Source: Candidatus Poribacteria bacterium (GTDB lineage: Bacteria > Poribacteria > WGA-4E > WGA-3G). Taken from it: 11,942 nt of DNA. Position numbers and translations under genes: made by a program. Positions within the stretch are counted from its first letter, which is position 1. Every line of letters starts with the position of its first letter. The stretch is taken from the NCBI GenBank assembly GCA_028818995.1, contig JAPPMR010000760.1:1-11942 (forward strand), written 5' to 3'. The notes beneath the pieces were generated by a model that was given only the letters and a program-made list of their open reading frames with translations, was not told the DNA's origin and ran no database searches. Positions 1 through 8,128 of this stretch are shown here, one piece after another.

Positions 1-3000
1 TTCTATCGTGACCTTGAAGAGTGGTATGAGTGGGCAGCATCAGCAGAAACGTGCAAATTTCCTGATAAGAAAAATAAAAAGCAAGTTATCCGGATGATAA
101 CGCGTCTCCTTTTTATCTGGTTTCTGAAAGAAAAGAACCTCGTGTCATCAGACCTCTTTGAAGAAGAAGGCGCGCGAACCTACCTGAAAAACTTTGATTT
201 TGAGACATCCGATTACTACCAAGCTATCCTGCAAAATCTTTTCTTTGCAACGCTCAATACACCAATTCCCGAACGCGCTTTCCGGGAACCTAATGACTCG
301 GATGATACTGACACGCCGACAACTGAGAAATCTCCTCGACCTGTCTATAACAAAGATCATCGCAATTCAAACAAATATCGATATGCCGACCTGCTCCAAG
401 ACAGAGACGCTTTTTTAGAACACCTTAAGCAGGTGCCGTTTGTCAACGGAGGCTTGTTCGACTCTCTTGATTCGTTTAAGGGACAAAAGGCTGGGGGTAA
501 ACGCGTTGATTGCTTCACAGATTGGAAACCGCATAGGCAGAAATTGCATGTACCAGCAAAACTCTTTTTTCAAAAAGAAAAAGGGCTTTATGAAATCTTC
601 TCATGCTATAAGTTTACTGTTGAAGAAAATACACCGGTTGAACAAGAGGTAGCACTTGACCCAGAACTGCTCGGACAGGTGTTTGAGAATCTCCTTGGCG
701 TGTATAATCCCGAATCAGAAACCGCAGCCCGCAAGACTACTGGATCCTACTACACACCCCGCCAGATTGTTGACTACATGGTGGACGAAGCACTCATCGC
801 CTATTTCGTACAGAAAGTTAAACCGTATGACAATGACAAAAAGTACTTGGAAGACCGACTCCGAGATGATCTCTTGGCATACCATCAACTCGGTGAGATA
901 GGTAAACCGAAGGATCACCTTATCCATGAAAATGAGATCGAGCCGATGATAGATGCCATAGATAGACTCGAAATCCTTGACCCAGCCGTAGGATCCGGTG
1001 CCTTTCCGATGGGGATTCTCAATAAGTTGGTCTTAATCCTCAAAAAACTGGATCCAGAAAATAGACTCTGGAAAGCGCGACAGGTGGCACAGGCGGAAAA
1101 TATACCCGACCCGCAAAGCCGAGAAGTCGCACTCGCCGGTATTGATGCAGTTTTTTCTGAAGCCAACCAATACAACAATTACGGTAGAAAACTCTATCTC
1201 ATTCAAAACTGTATCTACGGTGTGGACATTCAACCTATCGCTGTGACGATTGCTAAATTGCGCTTTTTCATCTCGCTTGTTATCGAACAAAAATCAGATG
1301 CGGATGCAGCCAAAAACTACGGTATTCGTCCATTGCCCAATTTAGAGACAAAGTTAGTTGCTGCCAATACCCTCATCGGTTTAAATGAGTTGCGCCAACC
1401 TGATTTACAACTGTTACTTGAGAATGACCTTATTCAGCAATTACGACAGGAGATCGAGAATATCTGTGTCAAGTATTTCAGTGAGAGTAACCGCCAAGTC
1501 AAGATGAAGTATATAGACGATGAAGATCGGTGTCGTGAACAATTGGCGAAGGTATTAGCAACACAGCATACGGAGTGGTGCAAGCGAGAGGAAAACAAAA
1601 TTTCGGAGCAGGTGGCGCAGATCCCAAAAGAAAAAGCACAAAAACAATTAAGGGAGAAATTGGAGAAGGCATATAAAGTACGCGAGATGAAACTCACCGC
1701 TGGAGTTGCTGAGGCACAACGAATCGCCAATTGGAAACGGTATGACCAGAATGACAAAGCGAATTTTTTCGATCCGGAGTGGATGTTCGGTGTCACAGAT
1801 GGGTTTGATATTACTATCGGCAATCCACCCTATGTTAGAGCGGACGCAGGTGGAGACGACCCAATATTGCGTCAGAAAAATGCAGAGATGCGCAAGGAAA
1901 TTAAGGACTGCAAACAGTATGAAACACTTTACGAGAAATGGGATCTGTTTATTCCGTTTATTGAACGCAGTTATCAACTACTCAAACCCAATGGTTTCAC
2001 GACGCTCATCGTCTCCGATGCCTATTGCCATGCCAAATATGCATTGAAATCCCAAGAGTGGTTTCTGCAAAATAGCAAGATACTGAGATTGGACTTTTTA
2101 GGCAAGATTCAGATTTTCGATGCTGCTGTGAAAAATGTTATCTATCTGTTTCAACATGCAGAGGGGAACGATAACAAACCTGAACGCCGCGTGCATGCCC
2201 CGATATTTGGTGCAGTAGATTTCTTGCCAACTGACGAACAGCAGAATCTAACGCAGCGAGCATTTTTCCCAGAAGATACCGTCGCACAACAATTTGCGGT
2301 ACCAACAATAACGCTTGATAATATCTGCTATATTAGTTATGGATTGAGACCAAATAGTAACCCACAAGATAAGGTGAAATTTGTCACTTCTGATGTCGTT
2401 TCAGATAAAAAAGATCGTATTCATAGCAAGCCATTTGTTGAGGGAAAACACTTAGAGCGTTGGCTGCCAAAAACAAACCTTTGGATTGAGTGGAACACGG
2501 ATCGGGCCCCTACAAAATTCTACAGGCCAACATTCCCAGAAATGTATACAGTAGACGAAAAAATCTTAATTCAACGACTGCCGGGTCCAAATTTGAAAGC
2601 TTGTTATGACGATCAGCAACTTGTTTTCACACCAAGCAGTGTTGGATTCATCTTTTGGCATAACTTATCTGGTATTCACAACCGATCTATTCAGAAACAG
2701 ACGCGCTATCGCGACGAAAAACCAAAACCTGATTTTCCCAAACGGGAGGAACTTGAAAAAATAAGCCATCGTTTTGCCATGAAGTTTTTACTTGGTGTGA
2801 TGAACTCGGTTACTGCGCGTGATTTTTTGAGGGCAAATCGTCGTAGCAACATAAGCCTTTACCCTGATGACTGGAAGCAGCTGCCGATTCCGGATGTGCC
2901 GCCTGAACAACAGGCTCCAGTTGTTGAATTGGTTGATAAAATTCTCGATGCCAAGCGGAAAGGCCTTGAGAGAAAGGTAGCACGCCTTGAAAAGAAATTA

Positions 3001-3039
3001 GATAAGGCAGTATCCGCGCTTTATGGCGTTGAAAATTAG
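1..3039 (+). CDS. Eco57I-type (Type IIG/ISP-like) DNA adenine methyltransferase, 5' end outside window
   Basis: The frame is open from base 1, well before the first ATG at 94, and the residues encoded there (FYRDLEEWYEW...) read as ordinary protein. The gene therefore starts upstream; 1012 residues are visible. Seen, counting from base 1: a TGSYYTPR segment at about residue 247 before the SAM-binding fold; SAM motif I DPAVGSGAFP at 327-336; catalytic motif IV NPPY at 608-611, the N6-adenine type; a charged helical insert around 540-575; and from about 770 a TaqI-C/Eco57I-like target recognition region (KPFVEGKHLERWLP near 810), ending in a helical LERKVARLEKKLDKA tail. By family knowledge such proteins methylate one adenine per site, and many carry a nuclease domain at the N-terminus. 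That part is not visible, so restriction activity is inferred. A BREX PglX-type methylase is a weaker alternative; no other BREX gene is present. The stop codon overlaps the Shine-Dalgarno of the next gene. Confidence 0.9.
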   Translation, partial: FYRDLEEWYEWAASAETCKFPDKKNKKQVIRMITRLLFIWFLKEKNLVSSDLFEEEGARTYLKNFDFETSDYYQAILQNLFFATLNTPIPERAFREPNDSDDTDTPTTEKSPRPVYNKDHRNSNKYRYADLLQDRDAFLEHLKQVPFVNGGLFDSLDSFKGQKAGGKRVDCFTDWKPHRQKLHVPAKLFFQKEKGLYEIFSCYKFTVEENTPVEQEVALDPELLGQVFENLLGVYNPESETAARKTTGSYYTPRQIVDYMVDEALIAYFVQKVKPYDNDKKYLEDRLRDDLLAYHQLGEIGKPKDHLIHENEIEPMIDAIDRLEILDPAVGSGAFPMGILNKLVLILKKLDPENRLWKARQVAQAENIPDPQSREVALAGIDAVFSEANQYNNYGRKLYLIQNCIYGVDIQPIAVTIAKLRFFISLVIEQKSDADAAKNYGIRPLPNLETKLVAANTLIGLNELRQPDLQLLLENDLIQQLRQEIENICVKYFSESNRQVKMKYIDDEDRCREQLAKVLATQHTEWCKREENKISEQVAQIPKEKAQKQLREKLEKAYKVREMKLTAGVAEAQRIANWKRYDQNDKANFFDPEWMFGVTDGFDITIGNPPYVRADAGGDDPILRQKNAEMRKEIKDCKQYETLYEKWDLFIPFIERSYQLLKPNGFTTLIVSDAYCHAKYALKSQEWFLQNSKILRLDFLGKIQIFDAAVKNVIYLFQHAEGNDNKPERRVHAPIFGAVDFLPTDEQQNLTQRAFFPEDTVAQQFAVPTITLDNICYISYGLRPNSNPQDKVKFVTSDVVSDKKDRIHSKPFVEGKHLERWLPKTNLWIEWNTDRAPTKFYRPTFPEMYTVDEKILIQRLPGPNLKACYDDQQLVFTPSSVGFIFWHNLSGIHNRSIQKQTRYRDEKPKPDFPKREELEKISHRFAMKFLLGVMNSVTARDFLRANRRSNISLYPDDWKQLPIPDVPPEQQAPVVELVDKILDAKRKGLERKVARLEKKLDKAVSALYGVEN

Positions 3040-3050
3040 GAGTGTGATAT

Positions 3051-4643
3051 ATGAAGATAAAATCAATCCATCTAAAGAATTTCAAACGTTTTACAGATCT
3101 GACTATTGAGGGATTACCTGAAACAGCAAAACTTGTCGTGATGATCGGGCCTAATGGGAGTGGTAAATCCTCAGCACTTGAAGCATTACAATTTTCAAGG
3201 CAGGCAAAAGGCTTTTTTACTTTCAGCGGTTCTCCTGCTTACTATCTCAAATCTGTCTCTTCAGAAAATAATAGGGACTTTAATGTGGTTAGCGGAAACG
3301 TAGAGATAATATTTCACGGCGAAGCGATAAGCAGCCAAGCAGGTTGGAAGCGTGCTTTTCATCTACGATCCTCCTATAGGAACGATTCAATGGAAAGGGA
3401 CAGAATTACTTTGACTCCTCCTCCGATAGAAACAGAACAGAGGTTTACTCGGTTGACAGAAAACGATCAGGCAGTCGCGGCAAACTACAGTCGGTTATTT
3501 AGCCAATTAATGGAACGTTGTTCTGCAGTTGATCAACGGGAAAAAAATGTAGGTGAACTTCAAGACAAAGTTTTTGGAGAACTACGAGAAACGATAGATC
3601 AACTATTCAGTGATCAAAAATTGGTGCTGAATGGCTTAGGTAATCCGGGAAAGGGCGAAATTTTCCAATTTAGCAAAGGTAGAAGTCAGGAATTTTCATA
3701 CGAAGTTTTATCTAGCGGGGAAAAGGCAGCACTTGACCTACTTTTAGATATAACAGTTACAAAAGTAGAATGCAACGATACCGTGTTTTGCATTGATGAG
3801 CCGGAAGCACACATACACACAAAACTTCAGGGGGCCCTCCTTGAGCAACTTTACAAACTTATTCCTGACAATTCTCAACTTTGGATTGCTACCCATTCTG
3901 CAGGCATGGTCCGCAAGGCACAAGACCTCCACCAAGATAATCTAGAATCTGTCGTTTTCCTCGATTTCGGTAAAGACAACTTTGATGAACCAGTGACACT
4001 CAAACCTATTATACCGGATCCAGACTTCTGGGCGCGTACCTATGAAGTTGCTCTGGGAGACCTCACTGAATTGGTGGTAACCGGACGAACTGTATTCTGT
4101 GAGGGCGAAGAGTTTGATGAAGAATGCTATAGGAATATTTTTAAAGACCTATACCCCGAAGTCTGTTTTGTTTCTCTGGGAGCGCGAAGCAACGTAGAAA
4201 AATCCGTAACAGCAGCGAATCTTGCAATTGAGAAGATTGCTGAGAAGGCAAAAGTTATCGGAATAGTAGACAGAGATAAAGCAACTTGCGGCGAAATAAA
4301 GCGGAACGCTGAAAAAGGTATCCGTACTTTATCACGGACAACCCTTGAAAGTTATCTGCTTGATGACGAGGTGCTAACAAAGTTATGTGAAGATTACGAC
4401 GCGTCCGATAAAACCGAAGATTTGCTTGCTGGAAAACAAAATGCCCTTGACAAGTTTAAATTGAAATTGTCCGACAATTTGAAGCCTATTGTTCAACAAG
4501 TACATGGTGCTGCGCAAAAAGCTTTAAAATCGGCGAATTTGGGAAATAGCAAGGAAAGTTTTATGATGGATGTGCTCGCTACGCGCATTCAACCCGGTAT
4601 GAAGGTTTATGAGGAGCTGCACGAAGACATCTTCGGTGAGTGA
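3051..4643 (+). CDS. AAA/ABC ATPase fused to TOPRIM (DUF4435-like) domain, OLD/PARIS-like
   Basis: A 530-residue protein with two parts. The N-terminal ABC-type ATPase has Walker A GPNGSGKSS at 33-41, the signature LSSGEK at 220-225, Walker B VFCIDEPEAH with D249/E250, and the switch histidine H282 in IATHSAG. The C-terminal part has a TOPRIM-like set: glutamate E351 in VFCEGEEFDEE, the DRD pair at 407-409 in VIGIVDRDKA, and E433 in LESYLL, a pattern typical of DUF4435. OLD nucleases, Gabija GajA and PARIS AriA/AriB share this ATPase-TOPRIM plan. Gabija is disfavoured because no UvrD-like helicase follows. A one-chain ATPase-DUF4435 protein beside a restriction gene best fits a fused PARIS (AriA-AriB) protein, which would be triggered by phage anti-restriction proteins; this is inference. 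AGGAG at 3038-3042, overlapping the previous stop, supports the start and co-translation with the methylase. Confidence 0.85.
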   Translation: MKIKSIHLKNFKRFTDLTIEGLPETAKLVVMIGPNGSGKSSALEALQFSRQAKGFFTFSGSPAYYLKSVSSENNRDFNVVSGNVEIIFHGEAISSQAGWKRAFHLRSSYRNDSMERDRITLTPPPIETEQRFTRLTENDQAVAANYSRLFSQLMERCSAVDQREKNVGELQDKVFGELRETIDQLFSDQKLVLNGLGNPGKGEIFQFSKGRSQEFSYEVLSSGEKAALDLLLDITVTKVECNDTVFCIDEPEAHIHTKLQGALLEQLYKLIPDNSQLWIATHSAGMVRKAQDLHQDNLESVVFLDFGKDNFDEPVTLKPIIPDPDFWARTYEVALGDLTELVVTGRTVFCEGEEFDEECYRNIFKDLYPEVCFVSLGARSNVEKSVTAANLAIEKIAEKAKVIGIVDRDKATCGEIKRNAEKGIRTLSRTTLESYLLDDEVLTKLCEDYDASDKTEDLLAGKQNALDKFKLKLSDNLKPIVQQVHGAAQKALKSANLGNSKESFMMDVLATRIQPGMKVYEELHEDIFGE

Positions 4644-4717
4644 CTTATTGATTGATCTGTTTTGATTTTCCTGCAAGTTCCTATTGATAACGTCTTCATT
4701 TTTGAGAGGTAGCCTTC

Positions 4718-5785
4718 ATGCGAATTCCGTTTAATCTATATGACTTTTTAGGGTATACAGTGCCTGGGTTAATCGTAATAATAATACTGGCGATTTTGAT
4801 AAACCCCGAACTGCTGTCAAATCTACCTGATGAATTAAAAGATAAAGATAGCGAATTAGCACAATTCCTGCGTCCTACTGTAACGCAAGGGATTTTGTAC
4901 GTGGTAGTTTGTTATCTCGTCGGTTTCGCCACTGATGGATTAGTATATTGGCTTTTTGGAAAACTGGCAAGTATTTTTGGATCTATTATGAGATTCCATT
5001 CCCGTGAAGGGTGGTTTGAGAAAACTCTATTGGATTGTAGATGCAGAGGTGATTCTGATAAATTCAGTCCTTATACAGATGAATTTGTAGAAAATTTCAA
5101 AGTCAAAATTGAAGAGGTTTTTGGCATTAAAGTAGAAACAGTACGAGAAGAGGCAGAAAAGGCCAAAAATGCTAAAAGGTATATAGAGATTTTTGATCTG
5201 TGTCGAACTACTGTTCTAAAGCAGAGTCCAGACGTTTACTCGCGCGGTTTTACATTATTAGCACAATATAATTCTGCCAAATTGATGGGGAGTATCTTTT
5301 TTCTTGCAACTGTCGGATTTTGGCTCATGTATAAATTTAATGCAACTGTATCAGCGAAGCCAATAACTACAAGGATTAAATTTTCCTTCTGCATTCAATC
5401 TCGACATGAGCCCGGATTTTTAGTAAGAATTCTTGTTCCGTCACAGTACTGGCAATGGCTACTGATCTTAATCTGGTTTTTGGTGCTTGTATTGCTTTGG
5501 ACAAAGAGGGAAGTCAGAGAAAAAGACAAGCAAAACGAAAAAAAACGATCTTTGTTTGGCTTCTTTTATTCGTTAATTGCAGGAGGACTTGGTTTCATTG
5601 CTTGGTGGAAAGAAGGGGTTGATGTTCTATTTGTATGCTATTGCGTCAGTGCGGTTTTATGCCCTATATTTTTTCATCTTTATCGTATACGTCTTAAGTA
5701 TTATCGTAATACCATCCTTTACGGATTTTATGAATATGCCGTAACTCGCGAAAAATCGGGAGAATCCAAAAATAGCGAAAATTGA
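4718..5785 (+). CDS. Polytopic membrane protein of unknown function
   Basis: A 355-residue protein with about six likely membrane segments: residues 10-29, 58-80, 188-206, 245-262, 279-297 and 301-321. A hydrophilic, helix-rich loop of roughly 100 residues (92-187) separates the second and third and is probably cytoplasmic. The N-terminus FNLYDFLGYTVPG, entering directly into the first membrane segment, resembles hypothetical membrane proteins I associate with defence islands; that is recollection, not a search result. No catalytic motif is evident. GAGAGGT at 4704-4710 is a reasonable ribosome site for this ATG. The 74-bp gap from the ATPase-TOPRIM gene has no obvious terminator, so read-through from the upstream unit is likely. 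It could be a membrane partner of that gene or an unrelated passenger. Confidence 0.8.
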   Translation: MRIPFNLYDFLGYTVPGLIVIIILAILINPELLSNLPDELKDKDSELAQFLRPTVTQGILYVVVCYLVGFATDGLVYWLFGKLASIFGSIMRFHSREGWFEKTLLDCRCRGDSDKFSPYTDEFVENFKVKIEEVFGIKVETVREEAEKAKNAKRYIEIFDLCRTTVLKQSPDVYSRGFTLLAQYNSAKLMGSIFFLATVGFWLMYKFNATVSAKPITTRIKFSFCIQSRHEPGFLVRILVPSQYWQWLLILIWFLVLVLLWTKREVREKDKQNEKKRSLFGFFYSLIAGGLGFIAWWKEGVDVLFVCYCVSAVLCPIFFHLYRIRLKYYRNTILYGFYEYAVTREKSGESKNSEN

Positions 5786-5786
5786 T

Positions 5787-5815
5787 TTGAATTACTTATT
5801 AAATAGTGGTATAAT
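5787..5815 (+). promoter_or_regulatory. Sigma70-like promoter for the HD gene, predicted leaderless
   Basis: TTGAAT (5787-5792), a 17-bp spacer and a perfect TATAAT (5810-5815) lie just after the stop of the membrane protein gene. Only six bases separate the -10 box from the ATG at 5822, so the expected start of transcription coincides with the start codon. No Shine-Dalgarno is present, which agrees with a leaderless mRNA. Confidence 0.7.
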
Positions 5816-5821
5816 TTTAAT

Positions 5822-7306
5822 ATGACAGAACGACCGCATGAAATGCGAGACCCCATTCATGGGTTTATCAAACTTTCTAAAAAAGAGAAGAAACTGATTG
5901 ACACCCAAGTGTTTCAACGACTTCGTCGGATTCGCCAATTGGCAATGACGTTTTTGGTGTATCCGGGTGCTGTCCATACACGCTTTGATCATTCAATTGG
6001 TGTGATGCACGTCGCGGGCCGAATTTGCGCCAGACTCCGGGAGTTAAATCCAGAGAGAGTATCCAATGAAGACATTGATCGGGTACGCCTCGCAGCATTG
6101 CTTCATGATGTTGGGCACGGCCATTGTAGTACAAATCGGAATCATAGTATTCCTCATCGGGTACGCCTCGCAGCATTGCTTCATGATGTTGGGCACGGCC
6201 CCTTTAGTCATGTTTCCGAGCATCTTTTGAAAAAGTACGCACCAGCAGATGCTGATACAGGGCAAGTTCTGGAAAAAATACACGAGAAAATCACGGTAGA
6301 TATTGTCCAGAGCGATTTGCAAATCGACGAAATTCTGAGCAATGAAGAATGCGATTTCGTGGTCAACATGATTCAAGGACAAGAAGCGTGGGACTGGCGG
6401 CGTGACGTTGTTTCTAGTGAGTTAGATGCTGATAAAATGGACTATCTCTTGCGAGATTCCTACTTCACGGGTGTTAAATATGGGGAGTACGACTTGGAAA
6501 AGATGATTGAATCTTGTCTTATTGACGTGGAGGAAACTGATCATTCAGTTGATATTGACAAAGAGGAAACTTCTCTTGCAATCAGCAGCAAAGCAATCTA
6601 TGCGCTTGAACAACTTCTACTTGCACGATATCACATGACCCAGCAGGTATATTGGCACCGAGTCAGTTTGATTTCCAACGAAATGATTATTCGCGGGATT
6701 AGCCTTGCAATTGATGATAATAATGAGGAAATGAAACAACTTTATCAATACGATGAAAAAAATAAAGACGAGTTTATCAAAAACTATCTGAAGTATCACG
6801 ATGAAAAATTAGTTGAACTTTTGAAAAGATGTGAGCAACAAAAGGCACATGAAATTTTCAATCGGCTTTATGAACGACATCTCTTTAAAATGGTTGCTGA
6901 ACTCCGCCTCAAAGACGAAACGCTAAGGGTTAAAAGAAGAATCATTGGAATGACAGATGACAAAACTGGGGAACGGCAATCAGAAAAAGAGAAAGAAATA
7001 GCCGATCTCCTAAAAATTGATGCCGATTATGTGATTATCAAACCTCTTCAAATTCGGAATCCGAACTACGGCAGCCGAAGTTATATCTTGAATCCAGACG
7101 CTATTAAGATTTTTGACGAGACAGAAAAGGATCTCATGGATATGAATGATTACACAAACGAACTGTATTTCGCGAGACCTTCCACCGATGAAACTTCCTT
7201 AGAAAAGTTGCAAGTTTATGCGCCATACGATGATTGGCACCTATTGGATGAACAACACAAATCGGACCTTGAGGCTCATATTCAAGACATTTTGAAATCT
7301 ACTTAG
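5822..7306 (+). CDS. HD-domain phosphohydrolase, SAMHD1/YwfO-like dNTPase family, with duplicated HD motif
   Basis: A 494-residue protein of the HD superfamily (COG1078-like), whose members include SAMHD1 and bacterial dNTP triphosphohydrolases. Family hallmarks seen: RDPIHGFI at 9-16, FQRLRRIRQL at 31-40, the first metal histidine H57 in TRFDHSIGVMH, an HD pair, and the last metal aspartate, probably D204 in LDADKMDYLLRD. The HD pair occurs twice: RVRLAALLHDVGHG at 87-100 and again at 113-126, separated by 12 unrelated residues. The second copy runs into the usual continuation GPFSH. The extra 26 residues fall inside the metal site and may distort or inactivate it. The start at 5822 fits the promoter spacing; an internal ATG at 5843 (codon 8) is the alternative. 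Expected activity is hydrolysis of dNTPs, which can starve phage replication; this is inferred from the family. It leads an apparent operon with the YwgA-like gene 11 bp downstream. Confidence 0.88.
   Translation: MTERPHEMRDPIHGFIKLSKKEKKLIDTQVFQRLRRIRQLAMTFLVYPGAVHTRFDHSIGVMHVAGRICARLRELNPERVSNEDIDRVRLAALLHDVGHGHCSTNRNHSIPHRVRLAALLHDVGHGPFSHVSEHLLKKYAPADADTGQVLEKIHEKITVDIVQSDLQIDEILSNEECDFVVNMIQGQEAWDWRRDVVSSELDADKMDYLLRDSYFTGVKYGEYDLEKMIESCLIDVEETDHSVDIDKEETSLAISSKAIYALEQLLLARYHMTQQVYWHRVSLISNEMIIRGISLAIDDNNEEMKQLYQYDEKNKDEFIKNYLKYHDEKLVELLKRCEQQKAHEIFNRLYERHLFKMVAELRLKDETLRVKRRIIGMTDDKTGERQSEKEKEIADLLKIDADYVIIKPLQIRNPNYGSRSYILNPDAIKIFDETEKDLMDMNDYTNELYFARPSTDETSLEKLQVYAPYDDWHLLDEQHKSDLEAHIQDILKST
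6078..6200 (+). repeat. Exact 45-bp direct repeat with 33-bp filler inside the HD gene
   Basis: Positions 6078-6122 and 6156-6200 are identical over 45 bp and differ on both sides, with a period of 78 bp (26 codons), so the frame is kept. The repeat encodes most of RVRLAALLHDVGHG. The 33-bp filler (6123-6155) has no counterpart in the window and contains a small inverted repeat, GGAAT (6138-6142) and ATTCC (6149-6153) around a 6-nt loop. The absence of any substitution between copies implies a very recent event or an assembly error. Confidence 0.95.
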
Positions 7307-7317
7307 AAGGAGATGCA

Positions 7318-7896
7318 ATGTACACTATAGATGTCCTATTACTTGTTGTCAAGGAGGCAGGGGAAAATGGCTTACAAGGGAGAACGCTCCTCCAAAAGAA
7401 AGTCTATTTTCTATCTGAACTCGTGGGCATTGATTTAGGATTTTCTGCACACTACTACGGACCTTACAGCGGTTTAGTCGCTGGTAACCTGGCAAGCTTA
7501 GTGAACCACGGATTTCTTGATGAAGTAACAGAAGTCTTTGAAACGACTCCGCCTCGAAACCGCTTTGGTGAAAAAAATCGGTACACTTACTTCCTAACTG
7601 ATGATGCTAAAGAGTTGTGGAGCGACATTGAGAACGATCCAGAATTCCCAGAATGGAAGGAAAAACTTGATCGCATAAACGCTTACGAAATCGCTCACGA
7701 TTTTGATAGACTTTCTATTGCGGCAAAGGTTCATTATATTCTTGATTGGAGAGGTGAAAGCAAAATCGGAGAGGTTGAACGGGTCGCCGAAGAGTATGGT
7801 TGGAGAGTAGAGAGGGAGGATATCGAAAGCGTCCTTTTCTTTCTAAAGGGGTTAGAGCTTGTAACAACCGATGAGTCTGATAACATTCCGTTTTAA
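7318..7896 (+). CDS. YwgA-like winged-helix protein paired with the HD phosphohydrolase
   Basis: A 192-residue soluble protein. Its N-terminal part has the pattern LLQKKVYF at 24-31 followed by AHYYGPYSG at 44-52 and a LASLVNHGFL helix. This LQK-YF...YGPYS arrangement is shared by YwgA-type proteins and by the Panacea/SocA-like (DUF4065) antitoxin domain. The middle and C-terminal parts are charged and helical, with another possible winged-helix-like section (IGEVERVAEEYGW). I recall that ywgA lies near the HD gene ywfO in Bacillus subtilis, which would make this a conserved pair; I could not check it. A role controlling or neutralising the HD enzyme is inference. AAGGAG (7308-7313) lies just after the HD stop, giving an 11-bp gap and probable coupling. 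Confidence 0.75.
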   Translation: MYTIDVLLLVVKEAGENGLQGRTLLQKKVYFLSELVGIDLGFSAHYYGPYSGLVAGNLASLVNHGFLDEVTEVFETTPPRNRFGEKNRYTYFLTDDAKELWSDIENDPEFPEWKEKLDRINAYEIAHDFDRLSIAAKVHYILDWRGESKIGEVERVAEEYGWRVEREDIESVLFFLKGLELVTTDESDNIPF

Positions 7897-7900
7897 AAAT

Positions 7901-7906
7901 GAAGGG
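7901..7906 (+). promoter_or_regulatory. Ribosome binding site choosing the 7917 start
   Basis: GAAGGG lies 10 nt before the ATG at 7917. The in-frame ATG at 7899 has no purine-rich site before it, and XRE proteins of this type usually begin as MVGERLRRFR, which also favours 7917. Confidence 0.5.
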
Positions 7907-7916
7907 TATTGTAATC

Positions 7917-8126
7917 ATGGTCGGTGAACGCCTGAGAAGATTTAGACTTGTTCCGGGTATGTCCCTTGGGAACTTAGAAGCTGCAATTGATGGATTAGTT
8001 AGCAGTCAAACACTGTCAAAGTATGAGCGCGGGAAACTTCAACCAACAGCGAGTGAAATCAAAGCATCCTCCGGTATACTCATAATACAACGTAATCCTA
8101 ACGTAATTCCGATTGTGGAAGGATAA
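7917..8126 (+). CDS. Truncated XRE-family helix-turn-helix protein (likely remnant)
   Basis: A 69-residue frame. Residues 1-45 match the DNA-binding start of XRE regulators of the kind usually joined to an ImmA/IrrE metallopeptidase: GERLRRFR, GMSLGNLEAAI, then the recognition region SSQTLSKYERGKLQPTAS. In the full-length family the helix-turn-helix continues with a LAxALGV-type helix and a peptidase of some 250-300 residues with an HExxH motif. Here the sequence departs after PTASEIK into an unrelated tail, ASSGILIIQRNPNVIPIVEG, and stops. It is most likely the 5' stump of a deleted regulator, though a short DNA-binding peptide cannot be excluded. The DNA encoding the tail contains a promoter-like element. 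The next gene follows after 2 bp. An alternative ATG at 7899 would add six residues. Confidence 0.6.
   Translation: MVGERLRRFRLVPGMSLGNLEAAIDGLVSSQTLSKYERGKLQPTASEIKASSGILIIQRNPNVIPIVEG
8054..8081 (+). promoter_or_regulatory. Promoter-like element inside the XRE remnant, for the TIR-TPR gene
   Basis: GTGAAA (8054-8059), a 16-bp spacer and TATACT (8076-8081) would start transcription near 8088. That gives a leader of about 40 nt before the TIR-TPR ATG, carrying GGAAGG (8117-8122) as ribosome site. The 14 bases beginning at TATACT's first T recur at 11008-11021 in another promoter-like setting. It lies at the point where the XRE protein loses similarity to its family. Confidence 0.4.
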
Positions 8127-8128
8127 GA

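Noticed and set aside
1..3039. BREX or DISARM locus based on the large methylase
   Set aside because: No BrxC, PglZ, Lon-like, helicase or DUF1998 partner appears downstream; upstream is not visible.
3051..4643. Gabija system (GajA)
   Set aside because: The ATPase-TOPRIM plan matches, but the next gene is a membrane protein, not a UvrD-like helicase.
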